A stretch of 64,000 nucleotides of DNA from the NCBI GenBank assembly GCA_964450715.1, contig CAYVFC010000015.1, positions 1-64,000 of the forward strand, read 5' to 3'. This document shows, one piece after another, positions 18,318-25,721 of the stretch (positions are counted from its first letter, which is position 1; each line of letters begins with the position of its first letter). Position numbers and translations under genes: made by a program. Source of the stretch: CAYVFC01 sp964450715. Its GTDB lineage: Bacteria > Myxococcota_A > Polyangia > Polyangiales > JAFGIB01. Under the pieces are notes generated by a model. It saw nothing but the letters and a program-made list of their open reading frames with translations, had not been told where the DNA came from and did no database searches.

Positions 18318-20123
18318 ATGCCGAGCCTGAAATGGATAGTCCCGCGGGGCAAGCCCCGCGTCTTCTCCATCTACAAGAAGATCACGACCCTGGGGCGATC
18401 CGGAGGCAACGACGTCTGCATCGACGAGGAGGGGATGGCGGACTTTCACGCCCGCATCGTCTTCGACGGCAAGGACTTCAACTTCTCCGAGGTCGATGAC
18501 CGGGGGGTCATCCGGCTCAATGGCAAAAAGAAGCGGCGCGGCAAGCTGGTGCACAACGACCGGCTGCAGCTGGGCGAGGTGGAGCTGACCTTCTCGCTCT
18601 TCGACGAGGTGCCCTTTAACGAGGGAGAGGAGGGCGAAGGGTCCACCGAGATGGAGGGACTGGTCAAGCTGTTCGAGTTCAGCCAGCGCCTGATGGAGCT
18701 GGGCTCGGTGCCGGAGCTGCTCGAGGAGCTGGTGGACGCAGTGATCGAGGTGACCGACGCGGACACCGGTTTTCTAATCTTGGTGGAGGACGGCAACCCG
18801 CGCATCACCGTCGCCCGCAACCTGAAACAGGAAAACCTGCCCGACGGCGTGCAGCACCTCTCCGACAGCATTCTGCGCCAGGTGATGGAGAACAAGAAGC
18901 CGCTCATCGTCAGCGACGCGCTGAACGACGAGCAATTCAGCTCCAGCGAGAGCGTGATGAACCTCAAGCTCTGCTCGGTGATGTGCGCGCCGCTGATGGC
19001 CCGGGGGCAGCTGCTGGGCATCCTCTACGTGGGCAACGACTCGGTGGCCAACCTGTTCGAGGAGAACAAGCTGGACGTGTTGACCATCTTCGCTGGACAG
19101 GCCTCGCTCATCCTGCAACACGCGCTGCTGCTCGATCAGCTGAGAAGCGATCGCGACGAGCTCAAGAAGCGACTGGAGGGCAACCGCTACGGCGAGATAG
19201 TGGGCACCTGTCCCTCCATGCAGGACGTATTTCGCACCATCGAGAAGGTGGCCGGCACCGACATCAGCGTGCTGATCACCGGCGAAACCGGTACCGGCAA
19301 GGAGCTGGTCGCCCGCGCGCTGCACCGCAACAGCCCGCGGGCCAAGGGGCCTTTCGTGGTGGTCAACTGCGGCGCCATCCCCGAGAACTTGATCGAGTCC
19401 GAGCTGTTCGGGCACGTACGGGGGGCCTTCACCGGAGCGGTGGCCACCCGGCAGGGCAAGTTCCAGCAGGCCAGCGGGGGTACGCTCTTCCTGGACGAGA
19501 TAGGCGAGCTTCCCCTGTCGCTGCAGATCAAGCTGCTGCGGGCGCTGCAGGAGCGGGTGGTGATGAAGGTCGGCGACAACCGGCCCGAAAAGGTGGATAT
19601 CCGGGTGGTGGCGGCCACCAACCGCAACCTGGAACGGGAGATGCAAGAGGGCAAGTTCCGCGAGGATCTCTACTACCGCCTCAACGTGGTCAACATCCAC
19701 CTGCCGCCGCTGAGGGCGCGCGGCGAGGACCTGGAGCACATCGCCAAGCACCTGCTGGCCAAGTACGCGGAAGAGCTCGGGAGCAAGGTCCGGGGCTTCA
19801 CGCCCAACGCGCTGATCGCTATCCGCAAGTACGAGTGGACCGGCAACGTGCGCCAGCTGGAAAACCGCATCAAGAAGGCGATCGTGATGTGCGACAAGAC
19901 CCTGCTGGGCCCGGAAGACCTCGATATGTTTCCCGAGGCGCTGTCGCCCATCAAGACGCTGGCGCAAGCGCGGGAGGATTTTCAGCGCAGATACATCCTG
20001 GAAGTGCTGGAACGCAACAACGGCAACCGCACCAAGACGGCCCAGGATCTGGGGGTAGATCCGCGCACCATCTTTCGCTACCTGGAAAAGGAGCCCGGGG
20101 CGCGCAAGCCGGAGACAGCATGA
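18318..20123 (+). CDS. FHA-GAF-sigma54 transcriptional activator
   Basis: Cytoplasmic enhancer-binding protein of 601 residues. Order: a FHA domain (about 20-95), a GAF domain (about 115-270), a sigma-54 AAA+ domain (about 295-530) and a Fis-type HTH (about 555-595). The AAA+ part has GETGTGKE, the RpoN-contacting GAFTGA loop and the Walker B FLDEIGEL. The FHA domain keeps LGRSGGND but reads MADFHARI where the canonical SRxH lies, so phosphothreonine binding may be altered. FHA-linked activators of this type are characteristic of myxobacteria and are switched by Ser/Thr kinases. Its targets may include the lipoprotein genes immediately downstream; no -24/-12 promoter was found there. Confidence 0.92.
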   Translation: MPSLKWIVPRGKPRVFSIYKKITTLGRSGGNDVCIDEEGMADFHARIVFDGKDFNFSEVDDRGVIRLNGKKKRRGKLVHNDRLQLGEVELTFSLFDEVPFNEGEEGEGSTEMEGLVKLFEFSQRLMELGSVPELLEELVDAVIEVTDADTGFLILVEDGNPRITVARNLKQENLPDGVQHLSDSILRQVMENKKPLIVSDALNDEQFSSSESVMNLKLCSVMCAPLMARGQLLGILYVGNDSVANLFEENKLDVLTIFAGQASLILQHALLLDQLRSDRDELKKRLEGNRYGEIVGTCPSMQDVFRTIEKVAGTDISVLITGETGTGKELVARALHRNSPRAKGPFVVVNCGAIPENLIESELFGHVRGAFTGAVATRQGKFQQASGGTLFLDEIGELPLSLQIKLLRALQERVVMKVGDNRPEKVDIRVVAATNRNLEREMQEGKFREDLYYRLNVVNIHLPPLRARGEDLEHIAKHLLAKYAEELGSKVRGFTPNALIAIRKYEWTGNVRQLENRIKKAIVMCDKTLLGPEDLDMFPEALSPIKTLAQAREDFQRRYILEVLERNNGNRTKTAQDLGVDPRTIFRYLEKEPGARKPETA

Positions 20124-20184
20124 GGGCGCCGCGCCGTTCGGGGAGCCTGCGCCCGCGCAGACAAGTTCTGCCGGTCTGACAGCA

Positions 20185-20820
20185 ATGTCGCGATGCCGCG
20201 CCATGGAGCAACCTCGCTGTAAAAAAATGCCGTGTAATAACCATGGGTTAGGGGAGCAGCCTCTCTTTGGTACGCGCGTTGCAAAATTCTCCCTCGGGTC
20301 CCTTCTCTGCTGGACCTGGTGGATCATGTCCGGCTGTCTGGTAACCGAGAGCGTCGAGTTCGAAGAAGAAAAGAACTATCCGCCCGCCCTCTATGACGAG
20401 CCGGGAAGCCTGACCCCGATAGGCGGGGTGATTCCCATAAATCGGGATGACCTGGAATCGGGCGAGATCGTCTTTTCGCTGCAGGTACGGGATGAAAACG
20501 TCTTGCAGACGCTCAAGACGCGCTACGAGCTCAGGTCGCCGCTGGAGTCCAACTCCCTGATCGAGGTGGGACCGGAGGTCGGTATCTCGGGCGAGCCCAT
20601 ACGTCACTTCGAGTTCGGTATCCCCGTCTCGCTCATCCGACAGGACTACTGCTACCGGTTGCTGCTGGTGGTGACTTCCGGATTCAGCAACGACCAGCTA
20701 TGGGAGCCCCTGCTCGAGGGGGATGTGGCCAAGGCCAGGTGGACGATCGTGGAGGAGGGCGCGGACATCGTAAAAGACTGTCCTTACGCGCCCTACGATC
20801 CCGGTGAAGCATCTCAGTAG
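20185..20820 (+). CDS. Putative lipoprotein of unknown function
   Basis: Protein of up to 211 residues with a hydrophobic stretch ending in MSGC, a plausible lipobox at about residue 51. Because that signal would be too long from the first ATG, initiation at the internal ATG at 20227 is more likely; no good ribosome-binding site decides it. The mature part is beta-rich with RHFEFGIPVSLI and a C-terminal DCPYAPYDPG. No family recognised. It overlaps the next lipoprotein gene by 17 bases, so the two are translationally coupled and presumably act together at the envelope. Confidence 0.6.
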   Translation: MSRCRAMEQPRCKKMPCNNHGLGEQPLFGTRVAKFSLGSLLCWTWWIMSGCLVTESVEFEEEKNYPPALYDEPGSLTPIGGVIPINRDDLESGEIVFSLQVRDENVLQTLKTRYELRSPLESNSLIEVGPEVGISGEPIRHFEFGIPVSLIRQDYCYRLLLVVTSGFSNDQLWEPLLEGDVAKARWTIVEEGADIVKDCPYAPYDPGEASQ

Positions 20821-22762
20821 ACATACCCCCGGTGCGCTGGCCGCGTTGCTGGCGCTGTTGACCGCGACCGGTTGTGATTTCGAGGGCGAGCAGCTCGGCC
20901 TGGCGGAGAACACCTGCACCAGCGACGAGCAATGCCCGCAGAACGCCGCCTGCCTGCAGGGCATCTGCGTGACCGAGGAGGCCTCGCCGTTGAAGGTGGT
21001 GCTCAAGGTGACGCCGAGCTTCCGCGAAGTGCCGGCCGGAAACGCCAGCGCCGACGGGGAACTGGTAAGCGGCAGCGCGGCCAGCGGCGACGAACCGCTG
21101 AGCGTGCTGACCGAGCTCTTCCGGGTCGAGGGGCCGACCGAGCTCGACGACCCGGTCGAGGTACCGCCGAGTGTCGAGGTCTCGGGCAACATCCGCAACG
21201 GGCAGGAGCCGGTGCCGGCCCGCATCACCTTTCAAGCGCTGAACCGGGTGGAGGGCGTGCAGACGGACCCCATCACGGTCACCACCGCCGAGCAGCCGCA
21301 GGACGACGCGGGCGGGCGCCCCGCCGACTTCGCCGCGCACGTGCTGCAGAACGTGCAGTACGAGGTAGTGGTACAGCCGCTGGAGGCAACCGAAACGGGG
21401 AGCGAGAACAGCTCGCTGCTGCCCCCGCTCTACACGCTCTCCTTCACCGCGGAGAACTCCCCGAACACGCGGCTGGACATCAACTACGACGACCTCTCCA
21501 TCCTCGAGCGTAGGTTCACCCTGACCGACGCTCCCCCGGGCCTGCACCTGGAGATACGTGCTGTAAGTAAGAGCGAACCCCGCAAGGCCGTATCCACTTC
21601 GTCGCGCATCCAGGCCGCCGAGGGGAAAACCGATTTCAGCCTGCTCTTCTCCCCGGACGCCGGCCCGTACCAGCTGGTGCTCAGCCCTCTGCCGGAGCCG
21701 GTGGGCGCGGACGCCGCCGCGGACGGATCGCCGGTCGCCCAGACGGCCACGCCGGTCTTCCCGGTCTTCCGGGTGGACGACGCGGATCTTCCGAGCGGGA
21801 GCGGCGATCCCGGCACCCCGACGGAACCCGGAATCGCCAGAACCGTGAGTATCCCGGCGCTACCCGCCTCGGTCACCTTCAGCGGCAGCATCGAGATGTG
21901 CGACATGTCGAGCCGCGACCGGGCCGGCGAACCGAGCGACGTTTTGCCCGACAACACCGTGCCCCCGGGCCTGCCTGTCTCCCTGCGCTCGGTCGAGCTG
22001 CTGCTGCAGGACGAGCAGACCGCTCTCAGGGGGTCGTTCAACATCACCGCCAGTGCCGAGCTGGACGCCAACAGCGGCAAGTCGACCTTTTCGGTGGTGG
22101 TCCTGCCCGGCGAGTACGAGCTGCTGGTGACCCCGCCCCTGAACGGCGCCTGCGGAGTCTTCGCCAAGCGCATCACCATCGAGGCTCCGGAGGAAGGCGG
22201 CGATCCGGAGGTCTATCCCGTCGAGATACCGGGAACCGCGGTCATCGACGGAGAGCTGATCACCGGAAGCGGCAAGGCGGTGCTGGGCGCCACCATTCAG
22301 GCCCAGACGCTGGGCCGGGACGGCATCGATCTATCCGAAGAGGGGAGCGTGACCCGCTACAACCGCTCGGCCCAGACCACGACCGACGTTAAGGGGGCCT
22401 TCTACCTGCCCCTGGATCTCGGCAGCTACGACCTGATCGCCAAGCCGCCCGAGGGAACCGGCTTCGCCTGGCAGGTGCTCAGGGACGTGAAGATCGGCAA
22501 CCGCGACGGCAGCTTCAGCCGCTCGCTGGAGCTGCCCGCTCCGGTCACGGTGCAGGGCTCCGTCCGCATCGCCGCGGTCGAAGGCGAGGCGGAAGCCGCC
22601 ACCGGCCCGGCGGGAGCCGAGATCAGGGCCTTCGCCGTCATCGACGACATCGCCGACAACGAAGGCGGCAAACGTTCCATCGCTATCGGCAGGACCACGG
22701 CCGACGAGGAGGGTCGGTTCGTCCTGCTGCTCTCCCCGGTGATCTACCCCGGCCTTTATTGA
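20804..22762 (+). CDS. Large lipoprotein with carboxypeptidase-regulatory-like beta domains
   Basis: Lipoprotein of 652 residues starting at a GTG that overlaps the previous gene. The signal ends in TATGC (Cys24). A small Cys-rich module (CTSDEQC..NAACLQGICV) follows, as is common in myxobacterial secreted proteins. The rest is a string of beta-sandwich units of the carboxypeptidase-regulatory type, for example AVIDGELITGSGKAVLGA..TTTDVKGAFYLPLDLGSYDLIA. The C-terminus stops abruptly after a last GRFVLLLSP strand, so the protein may be slightly truncated compared with relatives. It ends three bases from the convergent lnt gene with no obvious terminator. Confidence 0.75.
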   Translation: MKHLSRHTPGALAALLALLTATGCDFEGEQLGLAENTCTSDEQCPQNAACLQGICVTEEASPLKVVLKVTPSFREVPAGNASADGELVSGSAASGDEPLSVLTELFRVEGPTELDDPVEVPPSVEVSGNIRNGQEPVPARITFQALNRVEGVQTDPITVTTAEQPQDDAGGRPADFAAHVLQNVQYEVVVQPLEATETGSENSSLLPPLYTLSFTAENSPNTRLDINYDDLSILERRFTLTDAPPGLHLEIRAVSKSEPRKAVSTSSRIQAAEGKTDFSLLFSPDAGPYQLVLSPLPEPVGADAAADGSPVAQTATPVFPVFRVDDADLPSGSGDPGTPTEPGIARTVSIPALPASVTFSGSIEMCDMSSRDRAGEPSDVLPDNTVPPGLPVSLRSVELLLQDEQTALRGSFNITASAELDANSGKSTFSVVVLPGEYELLVTPPLNGACGVFAKRITIEAPEEGGDPEVYPVEIPGTAVIDGELITGSGKAVLGATIQAQTLGRDGIDLSEEGSVTRYNRSAQTTTDVKGAFYLPLDLGSYDLIAKPPEGTGFAWQVLRDVKIGNRDGSFSRSLELPAPVTVQGSVRIAAVEGEAEAATGPAGAEIRAFAVIDDIADNEGGKRSIAIGRTTADEEGRFVLLLSPVIYPGLY

Positions 22763-22765
22763 CCC

Positions 22766-24307
22766 TCACCCGGTAGAGCGGCGGCGGAATACGGCGAACA
22801 GAGTCCAGGCCAGCCCCAGCCAGCCCGGCCAGTCGCCCACCATCTGGTAAACGGTGGCGCCTTGCAGCATGGCCACCTCGGCGTGCAGGCTGGCGCGTTC
22901 GAAGACGCCGGAATGGGTGACCACCCGGCCCACGGGGTCGATGATGGCGCTCACTCCGCTGTTGGTCGCCCGCACCAGGTAGCGGTGGTGCTCGACGGCG
23001 CGGAACCGGGCCAGCGCCAGGTGGATCCAGGGCTCGTTGGTATCTCCGAACCAGGCATCGTTGGTGATATTGACCAGCAGGTGCGGCCGGCCCTCGGACA
23101 CCGCCCGGCGCACGAAGCCGGGGATGATGTCTTCGTAACAGACCAGCGTGGTCAACCGCCACTGGCGAAAGGGCAAGGGCTCGAGGCGGGAGCCGGGGGT
23201 GAAGTGGCCGCTCTGGGGTGACCACTCGTAGAGGATGGGGAAGGTCTCGCCAAGGGGAAGGAACTCGCCAAAGGCCAGCAGATAGGTCTTGTCGTAGGTG
23301 CCCAGGATGTTCCCCTCCCGGTCGGTGATGAAGGCCGTGTTGTACAGGCGGCGCTTGCCCTGCTCGCGCCGGACCGAGAGACCGCCGAAGAGGACCGGCG
23401 TGGTGACGGAATCCAGCACTCCTCGGCGCAGGTTTCGCCTTGCCTCGGGGATCACCTGCTGGACGGCGGATTCGGGCCATACCAGCAGATCGGGGGCGAC
23501 CTCGCGCTCGAGCCGCTCCGACTGCTCGAGATGCCGGTGCAGGCCTTCCAGCCGGTCCCGGCGCTTCTGGAACATCCCCAGGTTGGCCTGCACGATGCCC
23601 ACGGTGACCTTTTCCGCGGCGCGCATCCTCTCCCCGACCTGTCCGATGCGCCAGCAGCCGTAGAGCAGGGTCAGGCCGAGCGCGAGGCAGGTCGCGGCGG
23701 GCAGGGCCCGGCGCAGCGGTCGCTTGCCGAACAGCGCCCGGCCCACCTCGTACAGCGCGCCGTTGACGGCCACGGCCAGGGCCGTCAGCAGGATGGGCCC
23801 GCCCAGATCGACCACCTGCAACAGCAGGGGCAGATCGTAGAGGCTGTTGCAGTAGTAGCTGGGAAAGAGCAGGGGGTAGCCGAGCTCGACCGCGCAGAAA
23901 GCGGCGACCGCGGTCGGGGTCAGCGGCCAGCCGCGGGCCCGGGCTCGGGCCAGCAGCCAGAAAAAGAGCGCCGGCTGCCCGCCTTGATAGAGATAGACGA
24001 CGGCCGCGAAGAAGACGCAGGCCGGCAGGGGAAAGCCGGAAAAGTTCTCCAGCATGCCGACCAGCCAGTAATAGCCGCCGGCGTGGGTGACGAATCCGAA
24101 GACGACGCCCACCGCCAGCGCTCGCTTGCCGCTCAGCGCCCGCTCCGCCCCCTGCCCGTCGAGCACGATGAACAGCGGTATCAGCGCCACCAAGCAGAGC
24201 GGCCACAGGTCGAAGCCGGCGAAGCCAAGGAAATACAGAGCGCCGGACAGGGCCGCCAGCAGGAACGGCCAGGGGCCGCGTCTCGGATCAGGAAGCCTCT
24301 TGATCAC
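22766..24307 (-). CDS. lnt: Apolipoprotein N-acyltransferase
   Basis: Inner-membrane enzyme that adds the third acyl chain to the N-terminal Cys of lipoproteins, the last maturation step. About 513 residues: several N-terminal membrane helices, then a nitrilase-like periplasmic domain, then a last helix. The catalytic triad is visible as Glu in LLVWPESAVQ, Lys in YDKTYLLAFGEFLPLG and Cys in TLVCYEDIIPG. The GTG at 24307 was chosen because it gives a 20-base overlap with the upstream Trm112-like gene; the frame is open to 24361. It is encoded near lgt, the first enzyme of the same pathway, in a region rich in lipoprotein genes. Confidence 0.92.
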   Translation of the reverse strand: MIKRLPDPRRGPWPFLLAALSGALYFLGFAGFDLWPLCLVALIPLFIVLDGQGAERALSGKRALAVGVVFGFVTHAGGYYWLVGMLENFSGFPLPACVFFAAVVYLYQGGQPALFFWLLARARARGWPLTPTAVAAFCAVELGYPLLFPSYYCNSLYDLPLLLQVVDLGGPILLTALAVAVNGALYEVGRALFGKRPLRRALPAATCLALGLTLLYGCWRIGQVGERMRAAEKVTVGIVQANLGMFQKRRDRLEGLHRHLEQSERLEREVAPDLLVWPESAVQQVIPEARRNLRRGVLDSVTTPVLFGGLSVRREQGKRRLYNTAFITDREGNILGTYDKTYLLAFGEFLPLGETFPILYEWSPQSGHFTPGSRLEPLPFRQWRLTTLVCYEDIIPGFVRRAVSEGRPHLLVNITNDAWFGDTNEPWIHLALARFRAVEHHRYLVRATNSGVSAIIDPVGRVVTHSGVFERASLHAEVAMLQGATVYQMVGDWPGWLGLAWTLFAVFRRRSTG

Positions 24308-24479
24308 CGAGGGGCCACCGTTTCGCCTCGTCGATGAGCATGTTGGGCAGGCCGTCCTCAAAGGCGTAGAACAGCTGGCAGGCCTCGCAGGCCAGGCCCT
24401 CGGGCTCGGCGATCCGTTTCAGCTGACCGTGGCATTTGGGACAGACCAGAAGCTCGATGAGGTCGGGATGCGAGGACAT
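24288..24479 (-). CDS. Trm112/YcaR-like zinc-binding protein
   Basis: Small protein of 63 residues. It has two zinc-binding pairs, CPKC (in LLVCPKCHGQL) and CEAC (in GLACEACQLFY), and the ending FEDGLPNMLIDEAKR that defines the Trm112/UPF0434 family. Trm112 in eukaryotes activates methyltransferases; bacterial members have been proposed to do likewise. The ATG at 24479 is preceded by a GGAG site at seven bases. The 3' end overlaps lnt by 20 bases, so they are coupled. Confidence 0.85.
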   Translation of the reverse strand: MSSHPDLIELLVCPKCHGQLKRIAEPEGLACEACQLFYAFEDGLPNMLIDEAKRWPLGDQEAS

Positions 24480-24683
24480 GGGTTCTCCGGGGTCGAGGCG
24501 GGCACACGCTATCACGATCGGGGACGGGGGCAAAAGGCCACGCGGGTTGCCTGCGCCGCGGTGGGGCGCGGGCTCGCGCGTTTCGATCGCTATTATGCTA
24601 CCTACCTCTCGGCGGGGCGCGGGGAGGCGGGGGCCGGGTCGCGGGGGACGCGCGGATTGCATTGTCCCTCTCGTCCCCCCTCC

Positions 24684-24774
24684 GGGTCACCGGAACCGCG
24701 CGCTCGAGACTCTCTCCGAGGTTTCGTCGGGCAACAGCTTCCCGAACGTCACCGCCGCGCGGTTCCGGTGACCC
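24684..24774. repeat. Perfect 19-bp inverted repeat with 53-bp spacer
   Basis: Bases 24684-24702 are exactly complementary to 24756-24774 (left arm begins GGGTCACCGG, right arm ends CCGGTGACCC). A smaller hairpin TCGGG/CCCGA sits in the spacer. The length and perfection exceed chance, suggesting a folded RNA, a recombination site or the remnant of a small palindromic element. Confidence 0.5.
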
Positions 24775-24832
24775 CGCGTACGACCGGCCGTAGCTGCGCA
24801 ACCAACCTGCAACGCACTGAGGTGACCTCGCT

Positions 24833-24910
24833 AAAAACCGCGGCGACCCGCGATCTCTACCGTCCGGGGCGCCGCCCCTGCGTCATACGGCAATCGCCGC
24901 CGCGGTTTTT
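24833..24910 (-). terminator. Long hairpin after lgt, possible terminator
   Basis: Right after the lgt stop (minus strand) lies AAAAACCGCGGCG (24833-24845) paired with CGCCGCGGTTTTT (24898-24910), with further pairing of GTGACCTC against GAGGTCAC outside. Read on the minus strand the structure ends in GGTTTTT, like an intrinsic terminator. The loop is long (52 bases) but contains its own GC hairpin. Confidence 0.45.
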
Positions 24911-24917
24911 CGAGAGG

Positions 24918-25712
24918 TCACTCGCGGACGGGGGGGAGGAGGGGGAGGAACTTGAACCTCTTGGTAAAGAAGAGGAGGTAGGCGCAGAACAATACGATGG
25001 GCAGGCTCAGGCACTGGCCCATGGTAAGGGGAAAGCTCTGGTGCAGCACCTGGTACTCCTTGACGTACTCCAGCAGGAAACGGGTAGAGAAGTAGAGGAG
25101 CAGCAACAGGTAGAGCAGAGACCCCGGTCGCATGCGCTCGGCGTACTTCTTGTTCAGCCACAGGCCGATGGCCAGGATGGCGAATCCGGTCAGCGCCTCG
25201 TAGATCTGGGAAGGGTGTCGGGCGATGCCGTCGCCGCGCTGGTCGAAGATCACGGCCCAGGGCAGATCGGTCGCCCTGCCCACGATCTCCGAATTGAAGA
25301 AGTTGCCGATGCGTACGAAGGGGATCACCCACAGGGCTCCCACCATGGATGCGTCCGCGTGACGGTGGAACTGCAGCTTCCGGCGCCAGCAGTAGAAGGC
25401 CAGCGCCGCGATGGCCCCCAGCCCTCCGCCGTGGCTGGCCAGCCCCTTGCCTATCTCTACGATCCGGATGGGGTCGTAGATGAAGGAGTAAGGCTCGTAG
25501 AAGATCAGGTGGATGAGGTGCGCACCCACGATCATACCCCCGGCGAGCCAGAGGATCAGCCGTTCGCCGTCCTGGCGGGCGAGCCCCCGCTGCTCGAACA
25601 CACGGGGTATAGTGTGCGCGCCCAGCAACACCCCGCTGGCGAAAAAGAGTCCGTACCAGCGTATCCCGACCGGACCGATACTGAAGATAACCGGCTCCAC
25701 GTTCCAGTGCAT
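24918..25712 (-). CDS. lgt: Prolipoprotein diacylglyceryl transferase
   Basis: Inner-membrane enzyme that moves diacylglycerol from phosphatidylglycerol to the lipobox Cys of prolipoproteins, the first maturation step. 264 residues with about seven membrane helices. Family hallmarks are the ASHGGGLGAIAAL motif with its essential His, the signature VRIGNFFNSEIVGR with the invariant Arg and Asn, and HPSQIYEA. Length is normal for Lgt. It follows ftsK by only nine bases on the same strand, so the two probably share a transcript. A terminator-like hairpin follows its stop. Confidence 0.95.
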   Translation of the reverse strand: MHWNVEPVIFSIGPVGIRWYGLFFASGVLLGAHTIPRVFEQRGLARQDGERLILWLAGGMIVGAHLIHLIFYEPYSFIYDPIRIVEIGKGLASHGGGLGAIAALAFYCWRRKLQFHRHADASMVGALWVIPFVRIGNFFNSEIVGRATDLPWAVIFDQRGDGIARHPSQIYEALTGFAILAIGLWLNKKYAERMRPGSLLYLLLLLYFSTRFLLEYVKEYQVLHQSFPLTMGQCLSLPIVLFCAYLLFFTKRFKFLPLLPPVRE

Positions 25713-25721
25713 GGCTTGCGC

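Larger units (their letters stand above)
24480..24917. other. Intergenic region with two nested inverted-repeat structures
   Basis: No gene is supported in this 438-base stretch between the starts of the lnt/Trm112 pair and the end of lgt. It holds two long inverted repeats, listed separately (24684-24774 and 24833-24910). The rest shows no coding signal. Confidence 0.6.

Noticed and set aside
18774..20327. Minus-strand open frame of 517 codons opposite the FHA-GAF-sigma54 gene
   Set aside because: The sense strand encodes an intact AAA+ activator; the antisense product shows no domain.
22683..24206. Alternative minus-strand frame of 507 codons within lnt
   Set aside because: It lacks any motif and is Arg/Gly/Pro-biased, whereas the other frame carries the full Lnt triad.
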